Assembly (NCBI RefSeq): GCF_001700315.1
Contig: NZ_MASJ01000039.1
Location: 124,001 to 188,000 of the forward strand
Reading direction: 5' to 3'
DNA: 64,000 nucleotides
Source of the DNA: Caryophanon tenue
GTDB lineage: Bacteria; Bacillota; Bacilli; Bacillales_A; Planococcaceae
The notes below the pieces were generated by a model. The model did no database searches and was not told the origin of the DNA. It saw only the letters and a program-made list of their open reading frames with translations. Both the position numbers and the translations under genes were made by a program. This document shows positions 33,833-43,111 of this stretch, piece by piece (positions within the stretch are counted from its first letter, which is position 1; each line of letters opens with the position of its first letter).

Positions 33833-35337
33833 TATGATGGATTAGACGGATAGACATGGAGCCATTCGGAAAAAGCACGAATATCCGCTTCAAATTGTGG
33901 CTGAATCACACTCATTTGTGCCATTTGAAGGCGCTGTAAATAGTCGCTATCTGCATGTAACTCAAAACCATTTAACCGAGCATCACGCACAAAATTAGCG
34001 CTCGTATAAAAGCTTACGGCTGTTGCGTAAGGCGCTGCCGTAAGCCACTGTAACGGCAATGTCAACAATGTTTGTAGACGTTCTTCTAACAGCGTATATC
34101 GCTGCGGATATGCTTCTAGTGCGGTCCACACATTGTGTAATAAATACGCAGGCAATGTAAATGGCGTCCGCTCAGCGTATTGTGTCAGGTCACTATAACG
34201 TGCACCGCCTGGCTTCGCTTGCTTGTAAAAAATAAAGTTCATGCCTGCTAACGCACCGAGCGCCTTCCCTGATGTCGCAGTCGCTATATCTACGCCTTTT
34301 AATGAAAATGGCAACGCACCAAACGTTGAAATACAATCAACGGCTAATGTACGCCCCGTCTTTTGACGCCATTCGATAAACGGTGCAAGTTCATTACACA
34401 TGCCACTTGATGTTTCACCGTGCACAACGACACACCACGCAGCTTGCTGTAATTGTTGCTGCAGGAGCTCTTTCTGAAATGGCGTTCCGAGTGGCTCTTC
34501 ATAAACATCAAACTGTAACTGTAAGGCTTGTGCTTGTTTCACAAGTCGCTCACCAAACTCGCCGTTTACACAAATTAACCCTTTCGTTTGCCCGTATTGA
34601 TTGACGAGCTGCTGTAACATAACATCATTAGCAAGCGTTCCACTACCTTGTAACAACGCGACATTCTCTGCATCTGCAAGCGTACAAAGCTTCTCATAAA
34701 CGCGCGCTTTTAATTCCTCAAATGTTGCACTGCGATGAGAAATATGTGTGTATTGCAGTGGCTTCATCTGTTGCACGGGTCCCGGAAAGAAAATGAGATT
34801 CTTTTGCTGAAACTGCTCGTAAAACTGTTGACCGCGCTCATTCGTTAACACCATCGGAATATACATCGCACCAGCAGTCCCGACACGTTCCGCAAATTGT
34901 TCAAAACCAATTTGACGATACAGTCCTTTTTGTGTTGTAATACCTGAAATGACGCAAGCACTATATCCTTGCCCGAGCACATACGCATATAGTGCCTGTG
35001 CTAAACGCAGAAAAACACGTCCGCGACGATATTGTGCGCGAATGGCTAATAGACGTACTTCACACATTTTTGTACAAAGATGCTCAGGTAAATACGTTTC
35101 CACCTCACCTATTTTGCCATCAATCGAAAACGGTCGCTTATCACGAAATGCCAACATTCCGATTAATGTTGCCTGTTTATAAATCACAATATATGTATTA
35201 TCCTCATGAAATTTATCGACAAGTTTACGTTCGTGATTCGGTGGATGTTGCGGAATTTCTTCAACAAAAGTTTCATAATTTAAACGCGCAATTTCCTCAA
35301 ACTCTTGCGCAGTTGTTGCGATTTTACAATGATACAT
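33832..35337 (-). CDS. N-acyltransferase-like/class-V aminotransferase fusion
   Basis: 501 residues from ATG 35337 (a GTG at 35346 is nearer to AAGGAG). Residues 1-165 have a GNAT-like fold resembling the FeeM/autoinducer-synthase group: IARLNYETFVEEIPQH, RKLVDKFHEDNTYIVIY, GMLAFRDKRPFSID and CEVRLLAIRAQYRRGRVFLRLA. Residues about 180-500 form a class-V PLP aminotransferase: FFPGPVQ, LLQGSGTLANDVM, VVHGETSSGMCNEL, DCISTFGALPF (Asp334) and SGKALGALAGMNF with the PLP Lys358. Fusion of acyl transfer to an aminotransferase is uncommon; it may make an N-acyl amino compound. It lies 9 bases downstream of a PlsY paralogue in the same operon. Domain calls are good; the product is unknown. Confidence 0.75.
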   Translation of the reverse strand: MYHCKIATTAQEFEEIARLNYETFVEEIPQHPPNHERKLVDKFHEDNTYIVIYKQATLIGMLAFRDKRPFSIDGKIGEVETYLPEHLCTKMCEVRLLAIRAQYRRGRVFLRLAQALYAYVLGQGYSACVISGITTQKGLYRQIGFEQFAERVGTAGAMYIPMVLTNERGQQFYEQFQQKNLIFFPGPVQQMKPLQYTHISHRSATFEELKARVYEKLCTLADAENVALLQGSGTLANDVMLQQLVNQYGQTKGLICVNGEFGERLVKQAQALQLQFDVYEEPLGTPFQKELLQQQLQQAAWCVVVHGETSSGMCNELAPFIEWRQKTGRTLAVDCISTFGALPFSLKGVDIATATSGKALGALAGMNFIFYKQAKPGGARYSDLTQYAERTPFTLPAYLLHNVWTALEAYPQRYTLLEERLQTLLTLPLQWLTAAPYATAVSFYTSANFVRDARLNGFELHADSDYLQRLQMAQMSVIQPQFEADIRAFSEWLHVYPSNPS

Positions 35338-35346
35338 ACTCGTCAC

Positions 35347-35886
35347 CTACTCCTTTACTTCCTGCTTGTTTGCCCACACGACGAATGCCATCGCAATGAC
35401 AGCGAAAAACGCGCTCTGCTGTTCAAAGATGAGCAACATCATACTATAGACGACAAACGCGCCGTACATACCTTTTGTACTGCTACGTGTTATAAGTGCG
35501 ACGACACTAAAACCACTTACGAGCCATACAATCCCCCACGGTTGGAAAAAAAGTAATCCGCCCACTAATGTCGCGACACCTTTGCCACCTCGGAATTTGC
35601 GCCAAAAAGGATACACATGTCCAAAAACAGCACATAATAAAGCAAGCGCAATAACACTATTTGTCATTGCAAGTGCCTGTCCACTCAGCACTACGATAAC
35701 GCCTTTTAGTCCGTCGCCAATCATTACACTAAAAAATGCCCATTTCCCGAGCACACGCCCCGCATTACGCGCACCTAAATTGCCGCTACCTGCTTTACTG
35801 ATATCGATACCACGCAAGCGCCCAACAACGGTCGCCGTCAAAAATGTGCCGAGGACATAGGCACTTATTATATATACCCATAGCAT
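35347..35886 (-). CDS. PlsY-family acylphosphate:glycerol-3-phosphate acyltransferase paralogue
   Basis: 179 residues from ATG 35886, 6 bases after GGGGTGG. Several membrane helices and the PlsY motifs GSGNLGARNAGR, MIGDGLKG and FGHVYPFWRKFRGGKGVAT. Motif 1 has ARNAGR where standard PlsY has ATNVGR. PlsY transfers acyl groups from acyl phosphate to glycerol 3-phosphate at the membrane. Bacilli carry several PlsY copies; this one stands before an acyltransferase/aminotransferase fusion, so it may act on another acceptor. The operon is divergent from a small DNA-binding-like gene. Family secure, role open. Confidence 0.82.
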   Translation of the reverse strand: MLWVYIISAYVLGTFLTATVVGRLRGIDISKAGSGNLGARNAGRVLGKWAFFSVMIGDGLKGVIVVLSGQALAMTNSVIALALLCAVFGHVYPFWRKFRGGKGVATLVGGLLFFQPWGIVWLVSGFSVVALITRSSTKGMYGAFVVYSMMLLIFEQQSAFFAVIAMAFVVWANKQEVKE

Positions 35887-35967
35887 TGCATTCCACCCCT
35901 TTTCTTTCTTTATTGTACGCAAATTGTCGACATTCGTGTAAATTTTTTGTATCCTTACAGCAAAGGA

Positions 35968-36171
35968 GTGATTCATATCGACATTATTGACCGTTGGAAA
36001 CAATATTTACATGAAGATAACATTCCTATTGAATGGCTCGCAATTCATGCAGGCTTATCGAAACGCACAACGATTCAAATCCTCGCACGCCATAAACCGT
36101 TACTGCCGAAATATGAGCTTCGCTTACAACGCGCGTTAGTAGACTATGAGAAGCAGTTTAAGCAACTATAA
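35968..36171 (+). CDS. Small helix-turn-helix-like protein with unclear start
   Basis: About 65-67 residues. WLAIHAGLSKRTTIQILARHKPLLPKYELRLQRALVDYEKQF has a helix-turn-helix pattern. The ribosome site AAAGGAG (35962-35968) overlaps the only nearby canonical start (GTG 35968); the codons at proper distance are ATT 35971 and ATC 35977, non-standard. A TTG at 35947 has no ribosome site. It is divergent from the PlsY gene and might regulate it; family not recognised. A terminator follows. Confidence 0.55.
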   Translation: MIHIDIIDRWKQYLHEDNIPIEWLAIHAGLSKRTTIQILARHKPLLPKYELRLQRALVDYEKQFKQL

Positions 36172-36211
36172 AAAGCACTCTCGCATTTTTCAACATCGAG
36201 AGTGCTTTTTC
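36170..36211. terminator. Terminator between the small HTH gene and the acyltransferase gene
   Basis: AAAAGCACTCTCG and CGAGAGTGCTTTTT form a 13-bp stem with T-runs on both sides, between convergent genes. Confidence 0.88.
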
Positions 36212-36233
36212 CTTCTATTTATTATGTTTTATT

Positions 36234-38228
36234 TCAATTGAGGTTGTTTGTCTCTGTCAGCACACTGCGCAATGGCTCGTGCAATATAGACTGCAATGTT
36301 TTCGCATACGTCGCTGTAATATGATTTGTATCACGGTATGCAATAATATTGCCAGCCGCTGCAAAACATGTTGTGTCGTCACAAAACGCTTGTGCCGTTT
36401 CAATAAATGTAACGTTGCTCGGCAAGTTGTCTGTGACGTCCCATGGTAGCACATCTGGTAATACATCTGCTCGTTCCACATGGCACGCACGCGCATCACC
36501 ATTGTGTAACGCAATACAGTCCGGCACATCATGTGGCATACGCGGATTATCTTGTACCGCAATAATATGCGTATAGCCTTCTAGTGCTTGCCACTGTGCA
36601 ATATAGCCACTCGGTATAGTCGGGCGTTTATTTAATGTCGCTGTTGTGAAAATAAAATCGGGTGGCGATGTCTGAAAGTGCTCGATTACAGTAGCATTCC
36701 AAGCTAAACATGCCTCGGTCATTTGCCCATTGAAATCATCATTTGTAAAGCGACAACCGTCATGCAAATACGTATCGAGCTGAAAATTTAACGCCACTGC
36801 TAGTTCTTCTAATGCTGGGAACCAATGCCCCGAATGTGATCCACCAACAAGTGCAATAATGGGACGTTCTGCTCCTGCGTTGAAGGAGCACGTAACAATG
36901 GCTTGTGTCGTCGCATTACACGCATCTGGCCCGTCTATTTGTGGCAAATCACCGCGTACATTTAACATTGGGGGAATGAGCGGCACATTTGCCTCCGCTT
37001 CCACACCTGTTGTTAATACTGCCGCTCCTGGATACTGCTCGACCGGCATTAAATGTTCGGCTTCCGCGTGCTTTAATTGTCGATCGTCTATATACTGCGT
37101 CATCATTAAATTAACGGAGACAGACACCGCAATGGCAAACGTGACGATGCTGACAAATTGATAGCGACGCATCGTAAACATCGACTGCACAAGCTGTGTC
37201 GCATGGTGCGAGATGACTGCGAATGCTAGCGACACCGCGATAATCAGGAGGCCCTCTTCAACTGTAAACACTTCACGCTGCCATACCATTTTTGCCATCA
37301 TTAATACCGGCCAATGCCATAAAAATAAGCCATACGTATATTGACTTAACCACACCGTTAGACGCGCGCGAAACAGTCCCCATGTCATCGTTTGTCCTGT
37401 AATAGACACTAAAAATAAACATGCAGCCATCACCGGTATAACCGCGATATAACCCGGAAACGCTAACGTAGTTGGGACAAGTATACCGGTCATCACCAAC
37501 ATAAGGATACTCACCCACATTGCCAGCCGAGCTACAAAGCGGTGGAGCTTAATCGTTGTCACAACGAGTGCCATCGCTGCCCCAGCAAGTATTTCCCACA
37601 GACGCGTTAATGTATGGAAATACGCAGTATGTGGTGCATTTGCCGTCCACAAAATACTAGCATAAAAGGAAATTGCTGCTAACACGACTACAACGACGAG
37701 TAATGTTTTACGCACTGGTAGCTTTGCTTGTTTACTAAAGATGTGCACAAATGCTACAACAAACGCTGCGACGATTGCATATTGCCACTGCACTGCTAGC
37801 GACCAAAAATGTTGGAACGGGCTCGCTGCTTGGTCAAACGCTAAATAATTTGTCGCTTGGTCAATTAAATACCCATTTTCGACACCCATCATCGTCATCC
37901 GCATATGCGCAAGAGCACTTTCCCACTGTCCAATCGGATACGTAAAAAACAGCATCACCATAATGCCAACTATGACGATAAAGGCATGTAACCACTGTGT
38001 TTTAATAATGCGTGCCACTATCGTAAACGGTGCGACTTTCCCGTCTTCATCGATGCGATACAGCATTGTAAGCATTGTAAGAAAGCCTGTCAGCACAAAG
38101 AAAACATCAATGCCACCAGACACTTTATGAAGCCAAATATGATAAATCACAATTAATGTGATACAAAGTAAACGTAAGCCTGCTATTTCAGCATAAAACT
38201 GACGCGAAGCAAGCGGTAAATCTTTCAC
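36234..38228 (-). CDS. OatA-like membrane acyltransferase with SGNH domain
   Basis: 664 residues from GTG 38228, 8 bases after AAAGGAG. The N-terminal two thirds is an acyltransferase-3 membrane domain with about ten to eleven helices; the R-x10-H motif is Arg19...His30 and GGIDVFFVLTGFL follows. The last ~230 residues are an extracytoplasmic SGNH hydrolase-like domain: IALVGGSHSGHW (Ser), and DTNHITATYA (Asp/His). This is the layout of OatA, which O-acetylates peptidoglycan, and of acyltransferases that modify other surface polymers. The acceptor is not known. A terminator follows the gene on the minus side of 36211. Confidence 0.87.
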   Translation of the reverse strand: MKDLPLASRQFYAEIAGLRLLCITLIVIYHIWLHKVSGGIDVFFVLTGFLTMLTMLYRIDEDGKVAPFTIVARIIKTQWLHAFIVIVGIMVMLFFTYPIGQWESALAHMRMTMMGVENGYLIDQATNYLAFDQAASPFQHFWSLAVQWQYAIVAAFVVAFVHIFSKQAKLPVRKTLLVVVVVLAAISFYASILWTANAPHTAYFHTLTRLWEILAGAAMALVVTTIKLHRFVARLAMWVSILMLVMTGILVPTTLAFPGYIAVIPVMAACLFLVSITGQTMTWGLFRARLTVWLSQYTYGLFLWHWPVLMMAKMVWQREVFTVEEGLLIIAVSLAFAVISHHATQLVQSMFTMRRYQFVSIVTFAIAVSVSVNLMMTQYIDDRQLKHAEAEHLMPVEQYPGAAVLTTGVEAEANVPLIPPMLNVRGDLPQIDGPDACNATTQAIVTCSFNAGAERPIIALVGGSHSGHWFPALEELAVALNFQLDTYLHDGCRFTNDDFNGQMTEACLAWNATVIEHFQTSPPDFIFTTATLNKRPTIPSGYIAQWQALEGYTHIIAVQDNPRMPHDVPDCIALHNGDARACHVERADVLPDVLPWDVTDNLPSNVTFIETAQAFCDDTTCFAAAGNIIAYRDTNHITATYAKTLQSILHEPLRSVLTETNNLN

Positions 38229-38273
38229 ATGTACATCTCCTTTATTCATGTCATCATGTGTATCATACAATAC

Positions 38274-38316
38274 AAAAAAGCGCCGAACAAGGAGAGGCTT
38301 GTTCAGCGCGTTTTCA
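38274..38316 (-). terminator. Terminator of guaC
   Basis: AAAAAAGCGCCGAACAAG and CTTGTTCAGCGCGTTTT form a stem with one mismatch; the T-run lies on the minus side, just after the stop codon of guaC. Confidence 0.85.
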
Positions 38317-38323
38317 TTTTCTA

Positions 38324-39304
38324 TTAGTAGCGGTCGCCGTTGAAAATTGAGTTTTTCACAACAACATAATCGACTTTACGAATCGCTTCTAAATCACGAC
38401 CACCTGCATATGAAATCGATGACTGCAGGTCTTGCTCCATCTCGATTAATGTATCGACGATTTTCCCTTTATACGGCATGTACATTTTTTTGCCTTCAAC
38501 GTTTTTACGTTCACCTTTTTGGAACTCAGACGCTGAACCGAAGTATTCCTTCATTAATACGCCGTCCACTTCCACTGTTTCACCCGGTGACTCATCATGC
38601 CCTGCAAATAATGAACCAATCATCACCATTGATGCACCGAAGCGTACTGATTTAGCAATATCGCCGTGTGTACGAATACCACCGTCTGCAATAATTGGTT
38701 TTTGTGCTGCTTTTGCACACCAGCGAAGTGCTGCTAACTGCCAGCCACCTGTACCGAAACCAGTTTTAATTTTTGTAATGCATACTTTCCCTGGCCCAAT
38801 GCCCACTTTCGTTGCGTCTGCGCCTGCATTTTCAAGCTCACGTACCGCTTCTGGTGTCCCAACATTCCCCGCAATCACAAAGCTGTTCGGTAAATGCTTT
38901 TTAATATGTTGAATCATTGCAATAACCGCATTTGAATGCCCGTGTGCAATGTCAATTGTAATATAATCTGGTACTAGCGCTTGTTGTGCTAGCTCCTCAA
39001 TAAATTGATATTCATCGTCTTTTACCCCAACAGAAATGGATGCAATGAAACCTTTTGCATGCATATCGCGAATAAATTGTGCGCGTGTTTCTGGGTTAAA
39101 GCGGTGCATAATATAGAAGTAACCGTTTGCTGCTAATTTTTCTGCTAACTCTTTATCAATAATTGTCTGCATATTTGCAGGTACAACTGGTAATTTAAAT
39201 GTATGTTCACCAAGCTTAACTGTCGTGTCACACTCCGAACGAGAATTCACAACACATTTTGCCGGTACTAATTGAATGTCTTCATAATCAAATACTGTAT
39301 CCAT
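38324..39304 (-). CDS. guaC: GMP reductase GuaC
   Basis: 326 residues. [62 protein letters not shown] and [24 protein letters not shown] (catalytic Cys in GKVCIT) are diagnostic of the bacterial GMP reductase branch of the IMPDH/GMPR family; there is no CBS domain. It reduces GMP to IMP with NADPH. ATG 39304 follows AGGAGTGGG. Monocistronic with its own terminator. Nothing like a purine riboswitch was seen upstream. Confidence 0.95.
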   Translation of the reverse strand: MDTVFDYEDIQLVPAKCVVNSRSECDTTVKLGEHTFKLPVVPANMQTIIDKELAEKLAANGYFYIMHRFNPETRAQFIRDMHAKGFIASISVGVKDDEYQFIEELAQQALVPDYITIDIAHGHSNAVIAMIQHIKKHLPNSFVIAGNVGTPEAVRELENAGADATKVGIGPGKVCITKIKTGFGTGGWQLAALRWCAKAAQKPIIADGGIRTHGDIAKSVRFGASMVMIGSLFAGHDESPGETVEVDGVLMKEYFGSASEFQKGERKNVEGKKMYMPYKGKIVDTLIEMEQDLQSSISYAGGRDLEAIRKVDYVVVKNSIFNGDRY

Positions 39305-39450
39305 AAAAATCCCACTCCTAAAAGACGAATGTTATTTGTTTTTTTTCTTATTTCGTTCGCCATTACATAATTTACACACATTTAAAACGAAAGTCAACAA
39401 AAAACGAAAAATTTTTAATTTAAATTGTTAATTGTTCGTAAATAGAGCGT

Positions 39451-40044
39451 TTACAATGTGTATTCACCGATGTATCGCTTAATTCGCCCTATTTTTTCAT
39501 GATATACATCAATAGCCATACAAATATGGTCGTCTTCTGCCCATTCAAGTGCTGCCCCTTTTACGTACATTAATTTCGGCACAGTCATTCGTTGATTTCC
39601 GATGCGCACAAATTGTGATGTAGACTGCATCCAAAGTGCGCCTTCTGCTGTTACGCGAATGTCCATGCGCGAACCAAATAAACGTCCTTGTCCGTTATAA
39701 TCGACCGCTTGGCGTGTGATAGGGTCAATTACCATTTCTGTATCGTAAAACTTCGGTTCATTCGGAAAATAGAATGTGCGATTCCAATAAATAACATAAT
39801 TTCCATCCTCTATCGTAACATTTGTTTCTAGTTCAAACGGAATGTTTTGCCCTTCATTCGCAAACATAAACTTTGTTGGCTCTGCGAATTTCAGTGCAGG
39901 TGTTAGCAATGGGGAACCATTTTCAATATGGTGCATCACCCCAGTAATGCGCAGCGGCTTGCCAGGTTGTTCTGCGTACCGCTTTTTCAGTAATGGATGT
40001 AATCGCTCAAAATCCGTTTGTAGTAATGCTTCGTAATAATGCAT
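39451..40044 (-). CDS. DUF4166-type protein
   Basis: 197 residues from ATG 40044, 8 bases after AAGGGAGG. Starts MHYYEALLQTDFERLHPLLKKRY and continues PLRITGVMHHIENGSPLLTPALKFA, FELETNVTIEDGNYVIYWNRTFYFPN, DYNGQGRLFGSRMDIRV. This pattern is that of DUF4166, a domain often found with saccharopine-dehydrogenase-like proteins or alone. No function known. Monocistronic and divergent from the gene at 40141. Confidence 0.78.
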   Translation of the reverse strand: MHYYEALLQTDFERLHPLLKKRYAEQPGKPLRITGVMHHIENGSPLLTPALKFAEPTKFMFANEGQNIPFELETNVTIEDGNYVIYWNRTFYFPNEPKFYDTEMVIDPITRQAVDYNGQGRLFGSRMDIRVTAEGALWMQSTSQFVRIGNQRMTVPKLMYVKGAALEWAEDDHICMAIDVYHEKIGRIKRYIGEYTL

Positions 40045-40140
40045 GTCGATTCCTCCCTTTGCTTTCTCTTTACCCATCATTTACAATAACATGCGAACCA
40101 ATTAGGTGAAGAAACGTTCTATTATAACGAGGTGATGTGT

Positions 40141-40500
40141 ATGAAACGAATGATTTTATTAGTATTAGCGTTACTTTTATTATTTGCAATTGTATATGTA
40201 AGTTTTCAGTTTGGCGTTGAACGTGGAAGAGAAGAAGCTGCCCCGACCTTCTATGCACATATAACCGAAGTACGCGATGGGAGCTTACTTGTAAAGGGAA
40301 TTGACGAAAACGATATTAATCATCGTGGGGAATTTATGCTGACAACAAAGGGTGTCAAAGTATATAATGCTGCGCAACAAGAAGTAGCTATTACACAACT
40401 AGAAGAGAACATGGAAATACGTATCCACTATGACGGTGTCGTGATGGAAAGTTATCCAGCGCAACTTGGGGGCGTATTTCAAATTGATATTATTGACTAA
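40141..40500 (+). CDS. Small membrane-anchored or secreted protein of unknown function
   Basis: 119 residues from ATG 40141, 6 bases after GAGGTG. One N-terminal helix (MILLVLALLLLFAIVYVSFQFG) is followed by a charged linker and a small beta domain: FYAHITEVRDGSLLVKGI, GEFMLTTKGVKVYNAAQQEV, LEENMEIRIHYDGVVMESYPAQLGGVFQIDI. The pattern resembles DUF3221/YobA-like OB-fold domains, not certain. There is no lipobox Cys. A probable small RNA follows the stop. Confidence 0.72.
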   Translation: MKRMILLVLALLLLFAIVYVSFQFGVERGREEAAPTFYAHITEVRDGSLLVKGIDENDINHRGEFMLTTKGVKVYNAAQQEVAITQLEENMEIRIHYDGVVMESYPAQLGGVFQIDIID

Positions 40501-40548
40501 TACTAAATTTATATTTTTCTAAAAATTTAGGCGCACTCTTTTTTATGC

Positions 40549-40678
40549 TATACTTAAAGACAGGTGCCAAAACCTTTCGTAACAAACTTGTTTTGTTACA
40601 GCAGCTATGCACCGCTAATAGCACGGAATGCTAGGTGACAGCTGTTTTAGGCGGGGTGGATGAGCCCCCGCCTTTTTT
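40549..40678 (+). ncRNA. Probable small structured RNA with rho-independent terminator
   Basis: A -10-like TATACT at 40549-40554 is followed from about 40561 by a 118-base segment without an open frame. It can fold GTAACAAA/TTTGTTAC (about 40579-40599), GCTAT...ATAGC and TAGCA...TGCTA hairpins, and ends in GGCGGGG...CCCCCGCC plus TTTTTT (40650-40678). It lies between two convergent genes, so it is not a leader for either and may be an independent RNA or a 3'UTR piece. I do not recognise it as tmRNA, 6S, RNase P, SRP or a known riboswitch. Confidence 0.5.
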
Positions 40679-40688
40679 ATTTGCCCAT

Positions 40689-41585
40689 TTACGCTAAAAA
40701 TGCTGTAATTTTAGCAATCGTTGAATCAATTTCCTCGGCAAAAATCGCATTATTTGTAAAATAACTATGAATTAAGCCTTCCATTTCAACAAGCTTCACG
40801 GGCGTTCCTACATGCTCCAATTTTTTCGCATATAAAATACCTTCATCCTTTAATACATCATTTTCAGCCACAATAATAAACGCTTTTGGCGCATGAACGA
40901 CTTCTGCATACAATGGCGATACGAGCGGGTTTTTTCGCTCTGCCTCTTCGACATATTGTTCAATAAACCATTTCATCACAACCGCATCTAAACCGTGCTG
41001 CTCAGCATAGATTTCATATGATTTTGTTGACATTGTTGCGTCGGTCACGGGATATAATAAAATTTGCGCTTCAATGGCGTCGCTAAAACGATTGGCTAAC
41101 ACAGTCGCTAAATTAGCCCCAGCGCTATCACCTGCTACTGCAATATGTGTTGGTGTAATGTGTAATTGCTGCGCATGTGCCACGACCCAACGAAATGCCG
41201 CTTCACAATCTTCTAACGGCACTGGAAACGCATATTCAGGCGCTAAGCGATAATCGACAGAAATGACAACACGTCCTGTTTTTTCAGCTAAACGTCGGCA
41301 CGATTCATCTGACGTGTCAATGCTGTTAATGACCCATCCTCCTCCGTGAATATACAAAATCGCTTTTAATTTACCGATCACTTGCGGTGTATAAATACGT
41401 AATACAATTTGCCCATCTTTTACATCAATGCGCACATCGCGAATTGAAGCAAGTGGTGATACCGGCTTTGCAATTCGTGGCACTGCCCGTAATTTACGCG
41501 CTTCTTGTGGTGATAATGTGTGTAAAGATGGAAGTTTTTGTTGTCGTGCAATATATTTTTTCGCTTTATTATTCATTGTCATCAT
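40689..41585 (-). CDS. Alpha/beta hydrolase of the hormone-sensitive-lipase group
   Basis: 298 residues. The oxyanion motif YIHGGGWVINS, the nucleophile in VAGDSAGANLATVLANR (Ser), and late Asp (IIVAENDVLKDEG) and His (LIHSYF) form the catalytic set of HSL-type esterases. Such enzymes hydrolyse short-chain esters or lipids. The natural substrate is unknown. ATG 41585 lies 8 bases after AGGTGG. No signal peptide. Monocistronic; the sRNA terminator faces its end. Confidence 0.85.
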   Translation of the reverse strand: MMTMNNKAKKYIARQQKLPSLHTLSPQEARKLRAVPRIAKPVSPLASIRDVRIDVKDGQIVLRIYTPQVIGKLKAILYIHGGGWVINSIDTSDESCRRLAEKTGRVVISVDYRLAPEYAFPVPLEDCEAAFRWVVAHAQQLHITPTHIAVAGDSAGANLATVLANRFSDAIEAQILLYPVTDATMSTKSYEIYAEQHGLDAVVMKWFIEQYVEEAERKNPLVSPLYAEVVHAPKAFIIVAENDVLKDEGILYAKKLEHVGTPVKLVEMEGLIHSYFTNNAIFAEEIDSTIAKITAFLA

Positions 41586-41899
41586 TTATTTCCCACCTAT
41601 TCCGATTAAGTTACTATGTTTTATAGTTTACACCACTTCTACGCCTTACGCAACCCTACATTTGCCGGCAACTCCCAACATTTTTGCGAAGGAATTCACT
41701 CGTTTACACTTAAAAATGCCCCCTTTCAAAAGAATCAGCTATAGTTACACATAACCTCTTTTATTTATTTTAATTTTCTGATATTATCAGATAATACTGA
41801 ATGTACCGAAAATTCAACACTTGCCACATTTTCGCTGGCAACGTAGCGATATTATGATTGGCTACATCACATTTTATACGTAAAGGAACGAGATAACAT
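41586..41899. promoter_or_regulatory. Divergent intergenic region with palindrome TCTGATATTATCAGA
   Basis: The 314-base spacer between the hydrolase and the aminotransferase contains a perfect 15-bp palindrome TCTGATATTATCAGA at 41777-41791, about 110 bases before the aminotransferase start. Nothing else was seen except AT-rich promoter-like sequence. A regulatory role is only positional. Confidence 0.35.
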
Positions 41900-43102
41900 A
41901 TGCAGTTTTCAGACAAAATTTTAAACACACCATCATCATTTATTCGAAATATTTTAAAGGTAACAGATTCACCAGAAGTCATTTCATTTGCAGGCGGCTT
42001 ACCAAACCCCATTTCGTTCCCAATTGATGCGTTACAAGAGGCGATTAATAACGCAATTGCTGAACAAGGTGCAAAGCTATTCCAATACTCCACAACACAA
42101 GGTTACGAACCGTTACGCCAGCTCATTGCGGCAAAATATCAACGAAACTTCGGACTTGATATTCAAGCAGAAGATGTGTTCATTACAACTGGCTCACAGC
42201 AAGCATTAGAATTACTCGGCAAAGTATTTTTAAATAAAGGAGACGGCGTTGTTATGGAAGCACCTGGCTATTTAGGTGCGATTCAAGCCTTCACATTAGC
42301 CGAGCCAAATTTCTACCCCGTAACATTAGAAGATGATGGCCTAAACGTGGACGAACTTGAAGCTACGCTTGCCAATAATGCTAATATTAAATTCATTTAT
42401 ACCGTGCCGAACTTCCAAAACCCGACTGGTATTACGTATTCTAAAGAAAAACGTGAGGCCATTTATGAAGTTGTCAAAAAATATGATGTCGCATTAATTG
42501 AAGACGACCCGTATGGCGAATTACGCTTTGAAGGTGAAGCACTACCATATATCGGTGCAGGACGTTTAGAAAACTCGGTGCTTCTTGGTTCATTCTCTAA
42601 AACGGTGACACCTGGCTTCCGCTTAGGCTATATCGTCACAAAAAACAAAGAGATTTTATCACATGTAGAGACAGCAAAACAGGCAACAGATTTACATACA
42701 AATATTTTCGCACAAATGACGATTGCCGAATATTTAACACACAATGCCTACCAAGAGCACGTTGATAAAATTATTGCTCTTTACAGTAAACAAGCAAATG
42801 CGATGCTACAAGCGATCGAAAAGCATTTCCCTGCTGAAGTAAAATATACAAAGCCTGAGGGAGGCATGTTTATTTGGGCAACGATGCCTGCAGGAATTTC
42901 AGCGCTTGAGCTATTTGATGCCGCGATGAAAGTGAATGTGGCATTCGTACCGGGGGACCCATTCTATACACATCCAGAAAATATTAATACACTGCGCTTA
43001 AACTATACAAACGCAACCGAAGAAGTGATTGAAGAAGGCATTAAACGTCTTGGTACAATTATGAAAGAAGTCATCGCATCACATGCAGTAGTGGCACAAT
43101 AA
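41900..43102 (+). CDS. PLP-dependent aminotransferase, 2-aminoadipate (LysN)-like
   Basis: 400 residues of the class-I fold. FAGGLPNPISFPIDALQEAI, LFQYSTTQGYEPLRQLIA, FITTGSQQALELLGKVFLNKGD, YTVPNFQNPTGITYS, LIEDDPYGELRFEG and LLGSFSKTVTPGFRLGYI (PLP Lys in SFSKT) match the 2-aminoadipate/kynurenine-type group. It probably transaminates branched or aromatic amino acids or 2-aminoadipate; the precise substrate cannot be told. It has no N-terminal GntR domain, so it is not MocR. ATG 41900 follows AAAGGA by 12 bases. Repeat copy R4 follows the stop. Confidence 0.85.
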   Translation: MQFSDKILNTPSSFIRNILKVTDSPEVISFAGGLPNPISFPIDALQEAINNAIAEQGAKLFQYSTTQGYEPLRQLIAAKYQRNFGLDIQAEDVFITTGSQQALELLGKVFLNKGDGVVMEAPGYLGAIQAFTLAEPNFYPVTLEDDGLNVDELEATLANNANIKFIYTVPNFQNPTGITYSKEKREAIYEVVKKYDVALIEDDPYGELRFEGEALPYIGAGRLENSVLLGSFSKTVTPGFRLGYIVTKNKEILSHVETAKQATDLHTNIFAQMTIAEYLTHNAYQEHVDKIIALYSKQANAMLQAIEKHFPAEVKYTKPEGGMFIWATMPAGISALELFDAAMKVNVAFVPGDPFYTHPENINTLRLNYTNATEEVIEEGIKRLGTIMKEVIASHAVVAQ

Positions 43103-43111
43103 AAACGATGA

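Noticed and set aside
40560-40680. The small RNA as a riboswitch for a downstream gene
   Set aside because: The next downstream gene on the same strand is more than 1 kb away; the gene that follows immediately is convergent.
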